Assembly: GCF_000429345.1 (NCBI RefSeq)
Contig: NZ_AUBR01000004.1
Location: forward strand, 1 to 64,000
Source: Desulfovirgula thermocuniculi DSM 16036
Lineage (GTDB): Bacteria; Bacillota; Desulfotomaculia; Desulfotomaculales; Desulfovirgulaceae
Length of the DNA stretch: 64,000 nucleotides
Direction: 5' to 3'
Below, one piece after another: positions 46,574 through 55,725 of the stretch (positions are counted from its first letter, which is position 1; the number at the start of each line of letters is the position of its first letter). Under the pieces are notes generated by a model. The model was not told the DNA's origin. It saw only the letters and a program-made list of their open reading frames with translations, and did not search any database. The position numbers and the translations under genes are program-made.

Positions 46574-47181
46574 AGGGCTTTTTTGTTGCCTTTGAGGGCA
46601 TTGACGGGGTGGGCAAGACCACCCAGGCCGGCCTCTTGGCCGCCGCGCTGGCCGGGAAGGGCTACCCGGTGCTGTCCACCAGGGAGCCCGGCGGCACCGC
46701 GCTGGGAGAAAAACTCCGCGGCCTCCTTCTGGACCGCGACCTGGCCCCGGCGCCCTGGACGGAAGTTTTCCTTTACGCGGCCTGCCGGGCCCAGCACGTG
46801 GCGGAGAAAATACGCCCCGCCCTGGAAAAGGGGCAGGTGGTTATTGCCGACCGCTTTTTGGATTCCACGCTGGCCTACCAGGGCTTCGGGCGGGGGCTGG
46901 CCCTGGAAGAGCTGGAACGCATAAGCCTGCTGGCGGCAGGGGGTCTGGTGCCGGATCTTACGGTGCTTTTGGACATGCCCGTGGAGGAGGCCCTGGGCAG
47001 GCTTGCCGGGAAGCCGGACCGGCTGGAGGGCGAGGGAAGGGAATTTTTCCGGCGGGTGCGCCGGGGCTACCTCTGGCTGGCCGCCAGGCACCCCGATAGG
47101 TACCTGGTACTGGATGCCCGGCTGTCCCCGCTGGAGCTGCACCGCGCCATTTTGGAGGCGTTTGAGGTTAAGGCGCGATGA
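46570..47181 (+). CDS. tmk: Thymidylate kinase
   Basis: Phosphorylates dTMP to dTDP. The 203-residue protein begins KGFFVAFEGIDGVGKTTQAGLL, with the P-loop, then STREPGGTALG, ADRFLDSTLAYQG and a lid region. GTG at 46570 overlaps the decarboxylase stop. holB starts inside its stop codon region, so the three genes are coupled. Confidence 0.95.
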   Translation: MKGFFVAFEGIDGVGKTTQAGLLAAALAGKGYPVLSTREPGGTALGEKLRGLLLDRDLAPAPWTEVFLYAACRAQHVAEKIRPALEKGQVVIADRFLDSTLAYQGFGRGLALEELERISLLAAGGLVPDLTVLLDMPVEEALGRLAGKPDRLEGEGREFFRRVRRGYLWLAARHPDRYLVLDARLSPLELHRAILEAFEVKAR

Positions 47182-48176
47182 AGTGGGAAAAGATCATTGG
47201 GCACAGGGAAAATGTGCTGGCCCTGCGCCAGGCCGTGGCCGCGGGCAGGGTGGGCCACGCCTACCTTTTTGCCGGCCCCCGGGGTGTGGGCAAGACCGCC
47301 GTGGCCCGCGCCTTTGCCGCCGCCCTTTTGTGCCCCGCGCCCGCGGCAGGCGAGGCCTGCGGTCGTTGCCGGGACTGCCGCCAGCTGGCGGCGGGAAACC
47401 ACCCGGAGTTGCAGGAAATACGCCCCGACGGGGCCTCCATAAAGATCGACCAGGTGCGCGAGCTGCAGCGCGTGGCCTACCTCACCCCCCGCCAGGGGAG
47501 CCGCCGCGTTTTCCTGGTGGAGGAGGCGGACCTTTTGACCCGCGAGGCGGCCAACAGCTTTTTAAAGGTGCTGGAAGAGCCTCCGGAGCGTACGGTAATT
47601 ATCCTGCTCTCCAGCCGCCCCCAGGCGCTGCCGCCCACCGTGCTTTCCCGCTGCCAGGTCTTTACCTTCCGGCCCCTCCCGGTTAGAGAAGTAGAGGAGG
47701 TTCTGGTTAGGGAGGCAAAGTTGGCGCCGGAGGTGGCCGGGGAGGTGGCCCTACTTTCCGGGGGCAGCCCGGGGAGGGCCCTTGAGCTGGCCCGCGGAGA
47801 CTTTGCGGAGCTGCGCCGCAGGGCCTGCGGCCTGCCCGGCATGCTGCGGCAGTCCCCCGTACTGGAAGTCTTTCGCCAGGCGGCCCTCCTGGCCGAGGAC
47901 CGCGAGAGAGCCCTGACCTTCCTGGATTTGCTGGAGGCCTGGCTGCGCGACCTGCTGGTCTGGCGGGAAACGTCCGCGGAAAGGCTGCTCATAAACCGCG
48001 ACCGGGTTTCCCTGGTGCGGCAGGAGGCTGCCGCTTACCGGCGCCGGGACCTGGTGGGGCTGCTCAAGCAGGTGGGGGCGACCAAAGAGCTGCTGCGCGC
48101 CAACGCCAACACCAGGCTGGCCCTGGAGGTGTTGTTTTTGCGCCTGGCGGGGGCGAGAGCCGGAAGGGAGGAGTAA
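47178..48176 (+). CDS. holB: DNA polymerase III delta' subunit
   Basis: Clamp-loader subunit of 332 residues. It contains GRVGHAYLFAGPRGVGKTAVARAFA, a zinc site CGRCRDC and the SRC motif LSRCQVFTF. Unlike many delta' proteins it retains a complete Walker A motif. It partners DnaX (38253). ATG at 47178 overlaps the tmk stop. Confidence 0.92.
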   Translation: MKWEKIIGHRENVLALRQAVAAGRVGHAYLFAGPRGVGKTAVARAFAAALLCPAPAAGEACGRCRDCRQLAAGNHPELQEIRPDGASIKIDQVRELQRVAYLTPRQGSRRVFLVEEADLLTREAANSFLKVLEEPPERTVIILLSSRPQALPPTVLSRCQVFTFRPLPVREVEEVLVREAKLAPEVAGEVALLSGGSPGRALELARGDFAELRRRACGLPGMLRQSPVLEVFRQAALLAEDRERALTFLDLLEAWLRDLLVWRETSAERLLINRDRVSLVRQEAAAYRRRDLVGLLKQVGATKELLRANANTRLALEVLFLRLAGARAGREE

Positions 48177-48179
48177 ATA

Positions 48180-49109
48180 ATGGCCTGCCGCGTAGTCGGC
48201 GTGCGCTTTCGGCGGGCAGGGAAGATATATTACTTTGACCCGGGGGAGTACCACTTAAAACCCGGCGACCAGGTCATTGTGGAAACCGCGCGGGGGATTG
48301 AGAACGGGGAGGTGGTCCTGGGGCCGCGCGAGGTGGGCGAGGAGGAGGTGGCCGCGCCGCTGAAAAAGATCATCCGCCCGGCCACGCCGGAGGACCTGGA
48401 AAGGATAAAGCTGAAAAAGGAGAAGGAGCGGGAGGCCTTTTACATCTGCCTGGAGAAGATTGCCGCCCACGGCCTGCCCATGAAGCTGGTGGAGGTGGAG
48501 CAGACCTTTGACGGCAGCAAGATCATTTTTTACTTCACGGCCGAAGGGCGGGTGGATTTCCGCGAGCTGGTCAAGGACCTGGCCGCCGTTTTCCGCACGC
48601 GCATTGAACTGCGGCAAATCGGGGTGAGGGACGAGGCCAAGCTGCGCGGGGGCCTGGGCTGCTGCGGCCGGGAACTCTGCTGCAACACCTGGCTGTGCGA
48701 TTTTACCTCCGTTTCCATCCGCATGGCCAAGGACCAGAACCTTTCCCTGAACCCCGCCAAAATATCCGGCCTGTGCGGTCGCCTGATGTGCTGTTTGAAG
48801 TTTGAAAACGAGATCTACGAGGAGGCCAAGGCCGAGCACCCGGAAATCGGCTGCCGCGTGATTACCCCAGACGGCGAGGGCAGGGTGGCGGCGGTAAACA
48901 TTTTCCGCAAGACCGTGGTGGTGGAATTAAAGGAGAGCAAGCTGCACAAGGAGTACGCCTTTCACCAGGTAATTTCATTAAAGGCAAGGGGTGAGCAGGG
49001 TGGAGGCTCTGACCAGCTTGTTGAAGGAAATGGAGGCCAGACTGCAGGCCCTGCAGGCAGATCTGGGGAAGCTGAAGCGGCAGGCCCGCCTACTGGCGGA
49101 GGAAAATGA
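48180..49109 (+). CDS. ricT: RicT (YaaT), PSP1-domain protein
   Basis: A 309-residue protein with the PSP1 domain. Two Cys-rich stretches, [16 protein letters not shown] and [12 protein letters not shown], can bind Fe-S clusters as in the Bacillus Ric (Y) complex, which tunes RNase Y-dependent mRNA processing and phosphorelay timing for sporulation. The C-terminal 45 residues are Gly/Glu-rich and seem non-conserved; that part is the overlap with yabA. The gene lies 3 bp after holB. Confidence 0.93.
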   Translation: MACRVVGVRFRRAGKIYYFDPGEYHLKPGDQVIVETARGIENGEVVLGPREVGEEEVAAPLKKIIRPATPEDLERIKLKKEKEREAFYICLEKIAAHGLPMKLVEVEQTFDGSKIIFYFTAEGRVDFRELVKDLAAVFRTRIELRQIGVRDEAKLRGGLGCCGRELCCNTWLCDFTSVSIRMAKDQNLSLNPAKISGLCGRLMCCLKFENEIYEEAKAEHPEIGCRVITPDGEGRVAAVNIFRKTVVVELKESKLHKEYAFHQVISLKARGEQGGGSDQLVEGNGGQTAGPAGRSGEAEAAGPPTGGGK

Positions 49110-49305
49110 GCGGCTGCGGCACGAGCTGGCCAGAGCCTACGGGCAAGATGCCGGGGAGGGCTCCCTGAAGGGGGGCCTGCGCAACCTCTGGGACCTATAT
49201 CAGCAGGGCTTTCACGTCTGCAACGTCCACTTCGGGCGCCTGCGGGTCCAGGAATGCCTGTTTTGCGAGGCCTTCTGGCGCCGGGAGCGGGGCGCGGCAA
49301 AATGA
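48991..49305 (+). CDS. yabA: Replication initiation control protein YabA
   Basis: A 104-residue protein with an N-terminal coiled coil ([22 protein letters not shown]) and a zinc-binding end ([17 protein letters not shown]). YabA links DnaA to the sliding clamp and restrains initiation in Bacillus. GTG at 48991 lies inside ricT, giving a 119-bp overlap in another frame. Its stop overlaps the rsmI start (ATGA). Confidence 0.88.
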   Translation: MSRVEALTSLLKEMEARLQALQADLGKLKRQARLLAEENERLRHELARAYGQDAGEGSLKGGLRNLWDLYQQGFHVCNVHFGRLRVQECLFCEAFWRRERGAAK

Positions 49306-50147
49306 GCGGCAAGGGGGTGCTCTACCTCTGCGCCACCCCCATCGGCAACCTGGAGGATATCACCTTGCGGGCCCTGCGGGTGCTGAAGGAAGTGGACCTC
49401 ATTGCCGCCGAGGACACCAGGCACACGAAAAAGCTCCTCAACCACTACGGTATTAAAAAGCCCCTGCTCAGCTACCACGAGCACAACCGCCGCCAAAGGG
49501 GCAGGGAGCTGTTGTCACGCCTCCTGGCCGGCCAGAAAATTGCCCTGGTGACCGATGCCGGCACGCCGGGCATTTCCGACCCCGGGGCGGAGCTGGTCGC
49601 CCTGGCCGTGGCCGAGGGCATTCCCGTGGTGGCGCTGCCCGGGCCCAGCGCGGCCATCACGGCCCTAGTGGTTTCCGGCCTGCCCACATCGTCCTTTTGC
49701 TTTGAGGGCTTCCTGCCCGCAGCAAGGGGAGCGCGGCGCCGCCGGCTGGAAGAGCTGAAAAAGGAAAAGCGGACCCTCATTTTTTACGAGGCCCCGCACC
49801 GCCTGCTGGAAACGCTGGCCGACATGCTGGAGGTCCTGGGCGACCGCCCGGTGGCCGTGGCCAGGGAGTTAACCAAGGTGCACGAGGAGGTGTGGCGGGG
49901 AAAACTCGCCGGGGCCCTGGAGCATTTTCGCCAGCACCCGCCGCGGGGGGAGTTCACCCTGGTGGTGGGCGGCGCCCCGCCGGAAGATGAGGAGGGCAGC
50001 GGGGCGGGCCTTTCCCCCGCCGCGCACGTGGCCCTTCTGGTGGAGATGGGCTACAGCAAAAAGGAGGCCATAAAGGAGGTGGCCAGGCAGCACCGCCTGC
50101 CCAAGCGCCTGGTTTACGAAGAAGTTCACCGGGGGGAAGAAAAATAA
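49302..50147 (+). CDS. rsmI: 16S rRNA (cytidine1402-2'-O)-methyltransferase RsmI
   Basis: A 281-residue tetrapyrrole-methylase-fold enzyme. Signatures are [44 protein letters not shown] and [10 protein letters not shown]. It methylates the ribose of C1402 in 16S rRNA. ATG at 49302 overlaps the yabA stop. Confidence 0.96.
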   Translation: MSGKGVLYLCATPIGNLEDITLRALRVLKEVDLIAAEDTRHTKKLLNHYGIKKPLLSYHEHNRRQRGRELLSRLLAGQKIALVTDAGTPGISDPGAELVALAVAEGIPVVALPGPSAAITALVVSGLPTSSFCFEGFLPAARGARRRRLEELKKEKRTLIFYEAPHRLLETLADMLEVLGDRPVAVARELTKVHEEVWRGKLAGALEHFRQHPPRGEFTLVVGGAPPEDEEGSGAGLSPAAHVALLVEMGYSKKEAIKEVARQHRLPKRLVYEEVHRGEEK

Positions 50148-50196
50148 AAGCAAAAAGAGGGCCGGGACGGGAGAACACTTTCCGGCCCCCTGGCAG
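50143..50196 (-). terminator. Terminator of abrB (minus strand)
   Basis: On the minus strand GGGGCCGG and CCGGCCC form a GC-rich stem with a loop, followed by TCTTTTTGCTTTTATTT. It lies just after the abrB stop and also follows rsmI on the plus strand, where it lacks a T tail. Confidence 0.7.
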
Positions 50197-50206
50197 GAAG
50201 GAATGC

Positions 50207-50461
50207 TTACATGGCCTTGGCGTGCTCGTACATCTCCATGGCGCAGTTCTTGCAGACAAGCTTGCCGCGGAAGTGCTTGACGTCGGAAGCGTTGCCGCAG
50301 AAAATGCAGGCGGGCTCGTACTTCTTGAGGATGATCTTTTCGTTGTCGACGTAGATTTCCATGGCGTCCTTTTCGTCAATCCCCAGGGTGCGCCGCAGCT
50401 CGATGGGGATGACTATGCGGCCGAGTTCGTCCACCTTTCTCACTACTCCCGTGGACTTCAC
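50207..50461 (-). CDS. abrB: AbrB family transition-state regulator
   Basis: An 84-residue protein with the swapped-hairpin AbrB DNA-binding domain MKSTGVVRKVDELGRIVIPIELRRTLGI. The C-terminal part has a CxxC..CxxC pattern (CIFCGNA, CKNCAM), which suggests a zinc site. It is transcribed against the rsmI-metG direction, as in B. subtilis. GTG at 50461 has GGGGAGGGG upstream. Likely a regulator of stationary-phase and sporulation genes, by family. Confidence 0.92.
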   Translation of the reverse strand: MKSTGVVRKVDELGRIVIPIELRRTLGIDEKDAMEIYVDNEKIILKKYEPACIFCGNASDVKHFRGKLVCKNCAMEMYEHAKAM

Positions 50462-50626
50462 TACTTCCCCTCCCCTCTATTGACATATTTCGACAATAAG
50501 TTATAAGATTGTACAAGTAAATGGTACCAAGTGTCCCAGTTAAAGTCAATAGGATTTGTATTTTTTTGTATAAATTTCGCCCGGCGTGGGAAAACTTGAC
50601 AGATGCTGGTCAGGAGGGATGCCGTT
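50462..50626. promoter_or_regulatory. Divergent abrB-metG promoter region
   Basis: AT-rich DNA between the two divergent genes. On the plus strand TTGACA (50480-50485) and TATAAG (50502-50507) are 16 bp apart, a likely metG promoter. For abrB, TTGACT (complement of about 50542-50547) lies in a weaker context. The region contains short inverted repeats around 50484-50500 that could be operator sites. No T-box features were recognised. Confidence 0.5.
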
Positions 50627-52171
50627 TTGAAGAAAACATTCTACATTACCACGCCCATCTATTACCCCAGCGACCGCCTGCACATCGGCCACGCCTACAC
50701 CACGGTGGCCGCCGACGCCCTGGCCCGTTTCAAGCGCCTCACGGGGTACGAAGTCTGGTTTTTGACGGGCTCGGACGAGCATGGCCAGAAGATTGAACGC
50801 ACGGCCCGCGCCAAGGGGATGACCCCCAAAGAATACGTGGACCAGATTGTGGCCAGCTTCAAGCACCTGTGGGCCAGCCTGGACATAAGCTACAACGACT
50901 TCATCCGCACCACCGAGGAGCGCCACAAGAGGGTGGTACAGGCCATCTTCCAGAAGCTCTACGACCAGGGGGACATCTACAAGGCCTCCTACCAGGGCTG
51001 GTACTGCACCCCCTGCGAGACCTTCTGGACGGAAAGCCGCCTGGTGGACGGCAAGTGCCCGGACTGCGGTCGCCCCGTGGAGTTCACGCAGGAAGAAAGC
51101 TACTTTTTTCGCCTCTCCAGGTACGCCGACCGCCTCCTGCGCTACATCGAGGAAAACCCCGATTTTATTTTGCCGCCCTCCCGCCGCAACGAGATGATCA
51201 GCTTTATCAAGGGCGGCCTGGAGGACCTTTGCGTCTCCCGCACCACCTTTGACTGGGGCATACCCGTGCCCTTTGACCCCCGGCACGTCATTTACGTGTG
51301 GGTGGACGCCCTGACCAACTACGTTTCCGCCCTGGGCTACGGCAGCGACGACGACGAGCTTTTCCGCAAGTTCTGGCCGGCGGATGTGCATCTAGTGGGC
51401 AAGGACATCGTGCGCTTCCACAGCGTCATCTGGCCCATCATCCTCATGGCCGCGGGCATCGAGCTGCCGCGCCAGGTGGTGGGCCACGGCTGGCTGTTGC
51501 TGGAGAGCGGCAAGATGAGCAAGTCCAAGGGCAACGTGGTAGACCCGCTGGTGCTCATTGAAAAGTACGGCTCGGACGCCGTGCGCTACTACCTGCTGCG
51601 GGAGCTGCCCTTCGGGGCCGACGGCTATTACTCCGAGGAGGCCCTGGTCAACCGCATTAACACCGACCTGGCCAACGACCTGGGCAACCTGGTGAGCCGC
51701 ACCCTGGGTATGATGGAAAAGTACACCGGGGGGCGGCTGGAAGACCCCGGCCCCGTGGAGGGCGTCGACGAGGACCTCATCGAGCTGGCCCTGCAGACCC
51801 CGACGGCGGTGGAGGAGCTGATGGACCGCCGGGAGCTGTCCGCGGCCCTGGCGGCCATCTGGAGGCTGGTTAACCGCGCCAACAAGTACGTGGACGAGAC
51901 GGAGCCCTGGGCCTTAAACCGCGACCCCGCCCGGCGGGAGCGCCTCTGCCGCGTGCTCTACAACCTGGCCGAGTGCGTGCGCTTTATAGGGGTGCTCGTC
52001 GGGCCCTTCATGCCCAGGACGCCGGAGCGCATCTGGCGCCAGCTAGGCATAGCCGACCGCCCGGACCTCCACACCTGGGAGTCTCTGCGCTGGGGGCGCC
52101 TGCCGGCGGGCTTAACGGTGCGCCGCACAGAAATCCTCTTCCCGCGCATCGACCCGGGGAGCCTGGGGTGA
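50627..52171 (+). CDS. metG: Methionyl-tRNA synthetase
   Basis: Class I synthetase of 514 residues. The HIGH motif is in SDRLHIGHAYTT, and the KMSKS loop is SGKMSKSKGNVV. A zinc knuckle is present (CTPCETF, CPDCGRP). The protein stops after the anticodon-binding domain and lacks the C-terminal tRNA-binding (EMAP-type) domain found in B. subtilis MetS. TTG at 50627 has AGGAGGG at good spacing. Confidence 0.96.
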   Translation: MKKTFYITTPIYYPSDRLHIGHAYTTVAADALARFKRLTGYEVWFLTGSDEHGQKIERTARAKGMTPKEYVDQIVASFKHLWASLDISYNDFIRTTEERHKRVVQAIFQKLYDQGDIYKASYQGWYCTPCETFWTESRLVDGKCPDCGRPVEFTQEESYFFRLSRYADRLLRYIEENPDFILPPSRRNEMISFIKGGLEDLCVSRTTFDWGIPVPFDPRHVIYVWVDALTNYVSALGYGSDDDELFRKFWPADVHLVGKDIVRFHSVIWPIILMAAGIELPRQVVGHGWLLLESGKMSKSKGNVVDPLVLIEKYGSDAVRYYLLRELPFGADGYYSEEALVNRINTDLANDLGNLVSRTLGMMEKYTGGRLEDPGPVEGVDEDLIELALQTPTAVEELMDRRELSAALAAIWRLVNRANKYVDETEPWALNRDPARRERLCRVLYNLAECVRFIGVLVGPFMPRTPERIWRQLGIADRPDLHTWESLRWGRLPAGLTVRRTEILFPRIDPGSLG

Positions 52172-52177
52172 GCCGCG

Positions 52178-52960
52178 GTGGTGCCGCTAATTGACAGCCA
52201 CGCGCACTTAAACGACCGCCGCTTTGAGGCCGACCGGGAGGAGGTGCTGGCGCGGGCCAGAGAGGCTGGCCTGGCGGCCGTCGTCAACGTCGGCTTTGAC
52301 CTGCCCTCTTCTGCCGCCTGCCTGGAGCTGGCGGGCGCCCACCCCTTTCTTTACGCCGCCGTGGGCGTGCACCCCCACGACGCCGGGGAGGTGCCCCCGG
52401 ACTACCTGGAGCGGCTGCGGGAGCTGGCGCGAAAGCCCAAAGTGGTGGCCCTAGGGGAAATGGGCCTGGACTACTACCGTAACTTAAGCCCCCGCGCGGT
52501 GCAAGAAAAAGTTTTCCGCGAGCAGCTGGCCCTGGCGCGGGAACTGGACCTGCCGGTGATCATCCACGACCGGGAGGCCCACGCCGCGGTGCTGGGCATC
52601 CTGCGCAAAGACGGCCTGGGGCGCCGCGGCGGCGTCATGCACTGTTTCTCCGGGGACTGGGAGCTGGCCAGGGAGTGCCTGGAGCTGGGGCTGTATATTT
52701 CCCTGGCCGGCCCGGTGACCTACCCCAACGCGCAGAAAACGCGGGAGGTGGCCGCAAGGGTGCCCCTGGAGCGCCTCCTCATTGAAACCGACTGCCCGTA
52801 CCTGCCCCCGCAGCCCTGGCGGGGCAGGCGCAACGAGCCGGCCTTTTTGCGCTGCGTGGTGGAGGAAATTGCCGCGCTGCGTGGCCTCGCCGCCGACGAG
52901 GTGGCCGCGGCCACGGCCGAAAACAGCCGGCTTCTCTTCGGGCTGCCGGGGACAAGTTAA
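52178..52960 (+). CDS. tatD: TatD family metal-dependent hydrolase
   Basis: A 260-residue TIM-barrel nuclease. Metal ligands are seen in DSHAHLNDRRF, GEMGLDYYRN, HDREAH, MHCFSGD and IETDCPYLPP. Members cut or repair DNA 3' ends. It follows metG by 6 bp, as in most Gram-positives. Confidence 0.94.
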   Translation: MVPLIDSHAHLNDRRFEADREEVLARAREAGLAAVVNVGFDLPSSAACLELAGAHPFLYAAVGVHPHDAGEVPPDYLERLRELARKPKVVALGEMGLDYYRNLSPRAVQEKVFREQLALARELDLPVIIHDREAHAAVLGILRKDGLGRRGGVMHCFSGDWELARECLELGLYISLAGPVTYPNAQKTREVAARVPLERLLIETDCPYLPPQPWRGRRNEPAFLRCVVEEIAALRGLAADEVAAATAENSRLLFGLPGTS

Positions 52961-52980
52961 AGAGACGGGGAGAGGATTTT

Positions 52981-53505
52981 ATGCCGGAACAAAGAGGCCT
53001 CGTGCTGGTTTTCACCGGTAACGGCAAGGGCAAGACCACCGCCGCCCTGGGCATGGGCCTGCGGGCCTGGGGCCAGGGGATGAAGGTGCTGGTGCTGCAG
53101 TTCATCAAGGGCGGCTGGAAGTACGGGGAGCTGGCCGCCGCCGCCAGGCTTTCCCCCGGCTTTGAGATACGCCAGCTGGGGGAGGGCTTTACCTGGGTAG
53201 GAGAGGAGGAGGCGCACCGTCAGGCGGCCCGCGCAGCCCTGGAAGAGGCTAAAAAAGCCATAGACGAGGGAGGCTGCGACCTCCTCATCCTCGACGAAAT
53301 CCTCTACGCTCTGAAGTTCGGCCTCGTTTCCCTGGAAGAGGTAATCGACCTCATCGACCGCAAGCCGTCCCACCTGCACCTGGTGCTTACCGGGCGCGAC
53401 GCCCCGCCGGAGGTGATCGAAAAGGCGGACCTGGTTACGGAGATGAGGGAGGTAAAGCACCACTACCAAAAGGGTGTTAAAGCCCAGCGGGGCATCGAGT
53501 TTTAA
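52981..53505 (+). CDS. cobO: Cob(I)yrinic acid a,c-diamide adenosyltransferase
   Basis: Adds the adenosyl group to the corrinoid. It has 174 residues, with the modified P-loop GNGKGKTTAALGMGLRAWG near the N-terminus, LILDEI in the centre and VTEMREVKHHYQKGVKAQRGIEF at the end, a CobO/CobA (BtuR) pattern. It is 20 bp after tatD. It is not part of the usual tatD-yabE order. Together with the bza operon it indicates that the organism makes or remodels cobamides. Confidence 0.93.
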   Translation: MPEQRGLVLVFTGNGKGKTTAALGMGLRAWGQGMKVLVLQFIKGGWKYGELAAAARLSPGFEIRQLGEGFTWVGEEEAHRQAARAALEEAKKAIDEGGCDLLILDEILYALKFGLVSLEEVIDLIDRKPSHLHLVLTGRDAPPEVIEKADLVTEMREVKHHYQKGVKAQRGIEF

Positions 53506-53519
53506 TTTTTAAAAGTTAC

Positions 53520-53549
53520 TTTACAAAAAAAAGAAAGCTGCCTTAGAAT
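53520..53549 (+). promoter_or_regulatory. Promoter of the G3E GTPase gene
   Basis: TTTACA at 53520-53525 and TAGAAT at 53544-53549 are 18 bp apart within a notably AT-rich 75-bp gap. The GTPase gene starts 42 bp later. It suggests separate transcription from cobO. Confidence 0.55.
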
Positions 53550-53591
53550 AAAAAACATAGGTGCTTAAATTAAAAGCGCGGAGTATTGGCC

Positions 53592-54536
53592 ATGTTTGTG
53601 AACATCGTAACAGGCTTTCTGGGCAGCGGAAAGACCACCCTCATCCGGCACCTGGCGAGACAGCTGGCTCCCAGGGAGCGGGTGGCCGTGCTGGTGGGCG
53701 AGTACGGCGAGGTGGGGGTTGACGGGCTCCTGCTGGCGGGGGACCTGCCCGGCGTGGTGGAGCTGAACAGCAAGTGCATTTACTGCACCATGAATGCCGA
53801 CCTGGCCGCAGAGATAGCCCGCATCAAGCGTACCATGGAGCCCCAGAGGCTGATTGTGGAATACCCCGGCGTGGCCGCCGTGCAGGGGCTCCTGGCCGCC
53901 CTGCGCATGGCGGACCTGCCCGTACCGCAGTTCAACATCATCCATGTGGTAGATGCCGCTGCCTTCGGGCTCTGGTACAGCCAGTCACCCCGCTTCATTG
54001 GCTCTCAGGTGGGGCGGGCCGACGTGCTGGTGCTGAACAAGGGGGAGGAGGTGCCGCCGGAGGAACTGGACAGACTGGTGAAGACGCTGCGGTGCTTAAA
54101 CCCGCACGCCCCGCTGCTTACCGGCCCCCTGGAAGGCCTCGACGCGGCGCAGCTTTCGGCAGTTGGCCGTAAGGCCCGCCGCCGCTCCTGGAGCGCGCAG
54201 GACATCCCGGGCTTTTTTAGCTTTGCGCAGAGGTTTCGCGGCATTTTTGCCGCGCAGCAACTGCTCGGCTTTTTAAAGAAAATAAACGCTTCCTGTTTCG
54301 GCCAGGTCGTCCGGGCCAAGGGCATTTTTTGCTGCGAGGACGGCTGGGTGCACATGGACTACCTTCCCTCCGCCGCAAGCATAAAGCCCTTGGAAGGCCG
54401 GTATGCAGAAAGCCGGGTGCTGGTGATCGGCCCCACCCTGGCCATGGGCAGGCTGGCCTCGGCCGTCTTAAAGTGCCTGCGCCAGAACGAGTGCCTGGAG
54501 GAGGAAGACTGGCGGACCTTTCACTGCACGGGCTAG
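53592..54536 (+). CDS. G3E GTPase, CobW/COG0523 family
   Basis: A 314-residue P-loop GTPase beginning NIVTGFLGSGKTTLIRHL. It has VEYPG as a Walker B-type region and VLNKGEE as the base-recognition motif. The canonical CxCC metal motif is replaced by KCIYC. Family members deliver zinc, cobalt or other metals or insert them into enzymes. The location after cobO hints at a cobalt or corrinoid role, an inference. ATG at 53592 has GCGGAG 8 bp upstream; TTG at 53586 is in frame. Confidence 0.82.
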   Translation: MFVNIVTGFLGSGKTTLIRHLARQLAPRERVAVLVGEYGEVGVDGLLLAGDLPGVVELNSKCIYCTMNADLAAEIARIKRTMEPQRLIVEYPGVAAVQGLLAALRMADLPVPQFNIIHVVDAAAFGLWYSQSPRFIGSQVGRADVLVLNKGEEVPPEELDRLVKTLRCLNPHAPLLTGPLEGLDAAQLSAVGRKARRRSWSAQDIPGFFSFAQRFRGIFAAQQLLGFLKKINASCFGQVVRAKGIFCCEDGWVHMDYLPSAASIKPLEGRYAESRVLVIGPTLAMGRLASAVLKCLRQNECLEEEDWRTFHCTG

Positions 54537-54538
54537 CG

Positions 54539-54567
54539 CCCCGCACAGAGGTGCGGGGGATTTTTTT
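54539..54567 (+). terminator. Rho-independent terminator
   Basis: CCCCGCAC (54539-54546) pairs with GTGCGGGG (54551-54558), followed by GATTTTTTT. It ends the G3E GTPase transcript. Confidence 0.88.
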
Positions 54568-54762
54568 GCCCATGGGAGCCGTTAGGCATAAAATATTTAT
54601 AGGGCCGCCTGCCAACTTTGTTGACCATTTTAATTTGCCGACAACTTTTCCCGTGATTGTGACATGATTTTTGGGTCCGGCTGGCAGGAGAACGGCCCGG
54701 GAGGAAAGAATATACCATAAACAGCAGGCCCGGCACCTTTAGATGCCGGAGGAGGGATAATT

Positions 54763-55725
54763 ATGAAGGCAGGGCGGCGCCTCATCTTGCCCCTGGCGCT
54801 GGCGGCAACCCTGGCCCTGTGCGGCCTGGCCTACGTTTCCCTGGCGACCAAAGAGGTGACGCTGGCCGCCGACGGGCGGGAGGTCACCCTGAAGACCAAG
54901 GCGCGGTCGGTGGCCGACCTCCTGCGCGCGCAAAGGATCGACCTGGGGCCGCAGGACAGGGTAGACCCGCCCCCGGAAACCCCCCTGGCCGGCGGCATGC
55001 GCGTGGAAGTACGGAGGGCGGTGCCGGTGAACCTGGCCGTAGACGGCGAGGTAAAGAGCGTGCTGGTCGCCGCCGGGACGGTGAGGGAGGCGCTGGTGGC
55101 GGTGGGTGTGGCCCTAGGCGAAAAGGACCTCGTCTACCCCGCAGCCGATGAGGCGCTCCGCCCGGGCATGGACATCCGCGTGGTGAGGGTCCGCGAGGAG
55201 GTAAAGGAAGTGGAGGTGAGCCTCCCCTACGACACCCGGCGCATTTTGGACGGGGAGTTGCTGGTGGGCCAGCAGAAGGTGGTGCAGGAGGGGAGGCCGG
55301 GAAAGGCCAGGCAGCGCTGGCTGCTCACCTACCACGACGGGCAGGAGGTCAGCCGGGTAATGCAGGACAGCCAGGTGCTGGAGGCTCCCGTGGAGCGGGT
55401 GGTCCGCGTGGGGACGCAAAACCAGGTTTCGCGGGGCGGGCAGGTCATCCGCTTTAGCCGCGTGGTGGATGCGGTGGCCACCGCCTACAGCTACAGCACC
55501 GGCAGCGTGACGGCCACCGGGGCTCCGGCGCGCTACGGCGTGGTGGCGGTGGATCCGGCGGTGATTCCCCTGGGGACGCGCCTGTACATTGACGGTTACG
55601 GGTACGCCACCGCCCTGGACGTCGGCTCGCATATCCGGGGAAACCGCATTGACGTCTTCCTGGAAAGCGAGGAGGCGGCGCGGCGGTGGGGGGTGCGCCG
55701 CGTAAGGGTTTACGTGCTGGATTGA
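54763..55725 (+). CDS. yabE: YabE-like cell wall protein (DUF348, G5 and 3D domains)
   Basis: A 320-residue secreted or anchored protein. An N-terminal signal or membrane segment (LILPLALAATLALCGLAYVSL) is followed by two DUF348 repeats (EVTLAADGREVTLKTKARSVADLL, PVNLAVDGEVKSVLVAAG), a G5 domain (about residues 140-215), and a C-terminal 3D catalytic-like domain (DAVATAYSYST, GVVAVDPAVIPLGTRLYIDGYG). It resembles resuscitation-promoting factors that act on peptidoglycan. A TnpB element is inserted at its last codon: the present end is Asp-TGA, and removal of the element gives Glu-TAA. Confidence 0.92.
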   Translation: MKAGRRLILPLALAATLALCGLAYVSLATKEVTLAADGREVTLKTKARSVADLLRAQRIDLGPQDRVDPPPETPLAGGMRVEVRRAVPVNLAVDGEVKSVLVAAGTVREALVAVGVALGEKDLVYPAADEALRPGMDIRVVRVREEVKEVEVSLPYDTRRILDGELLVGQQKVVQEGRPGKARQRWLLTYHDGQEVSRVMQDSQVLEAPVERVVRVGTQNQVSRGGQVIRFSRVVDAVATAYSYSTGSVTATGAPARYGVVAVDPAVIPLGTRLYIDGYGYATALDVGSHIRGNRIDVFLESEEAARRWGVRRVRVYVLD

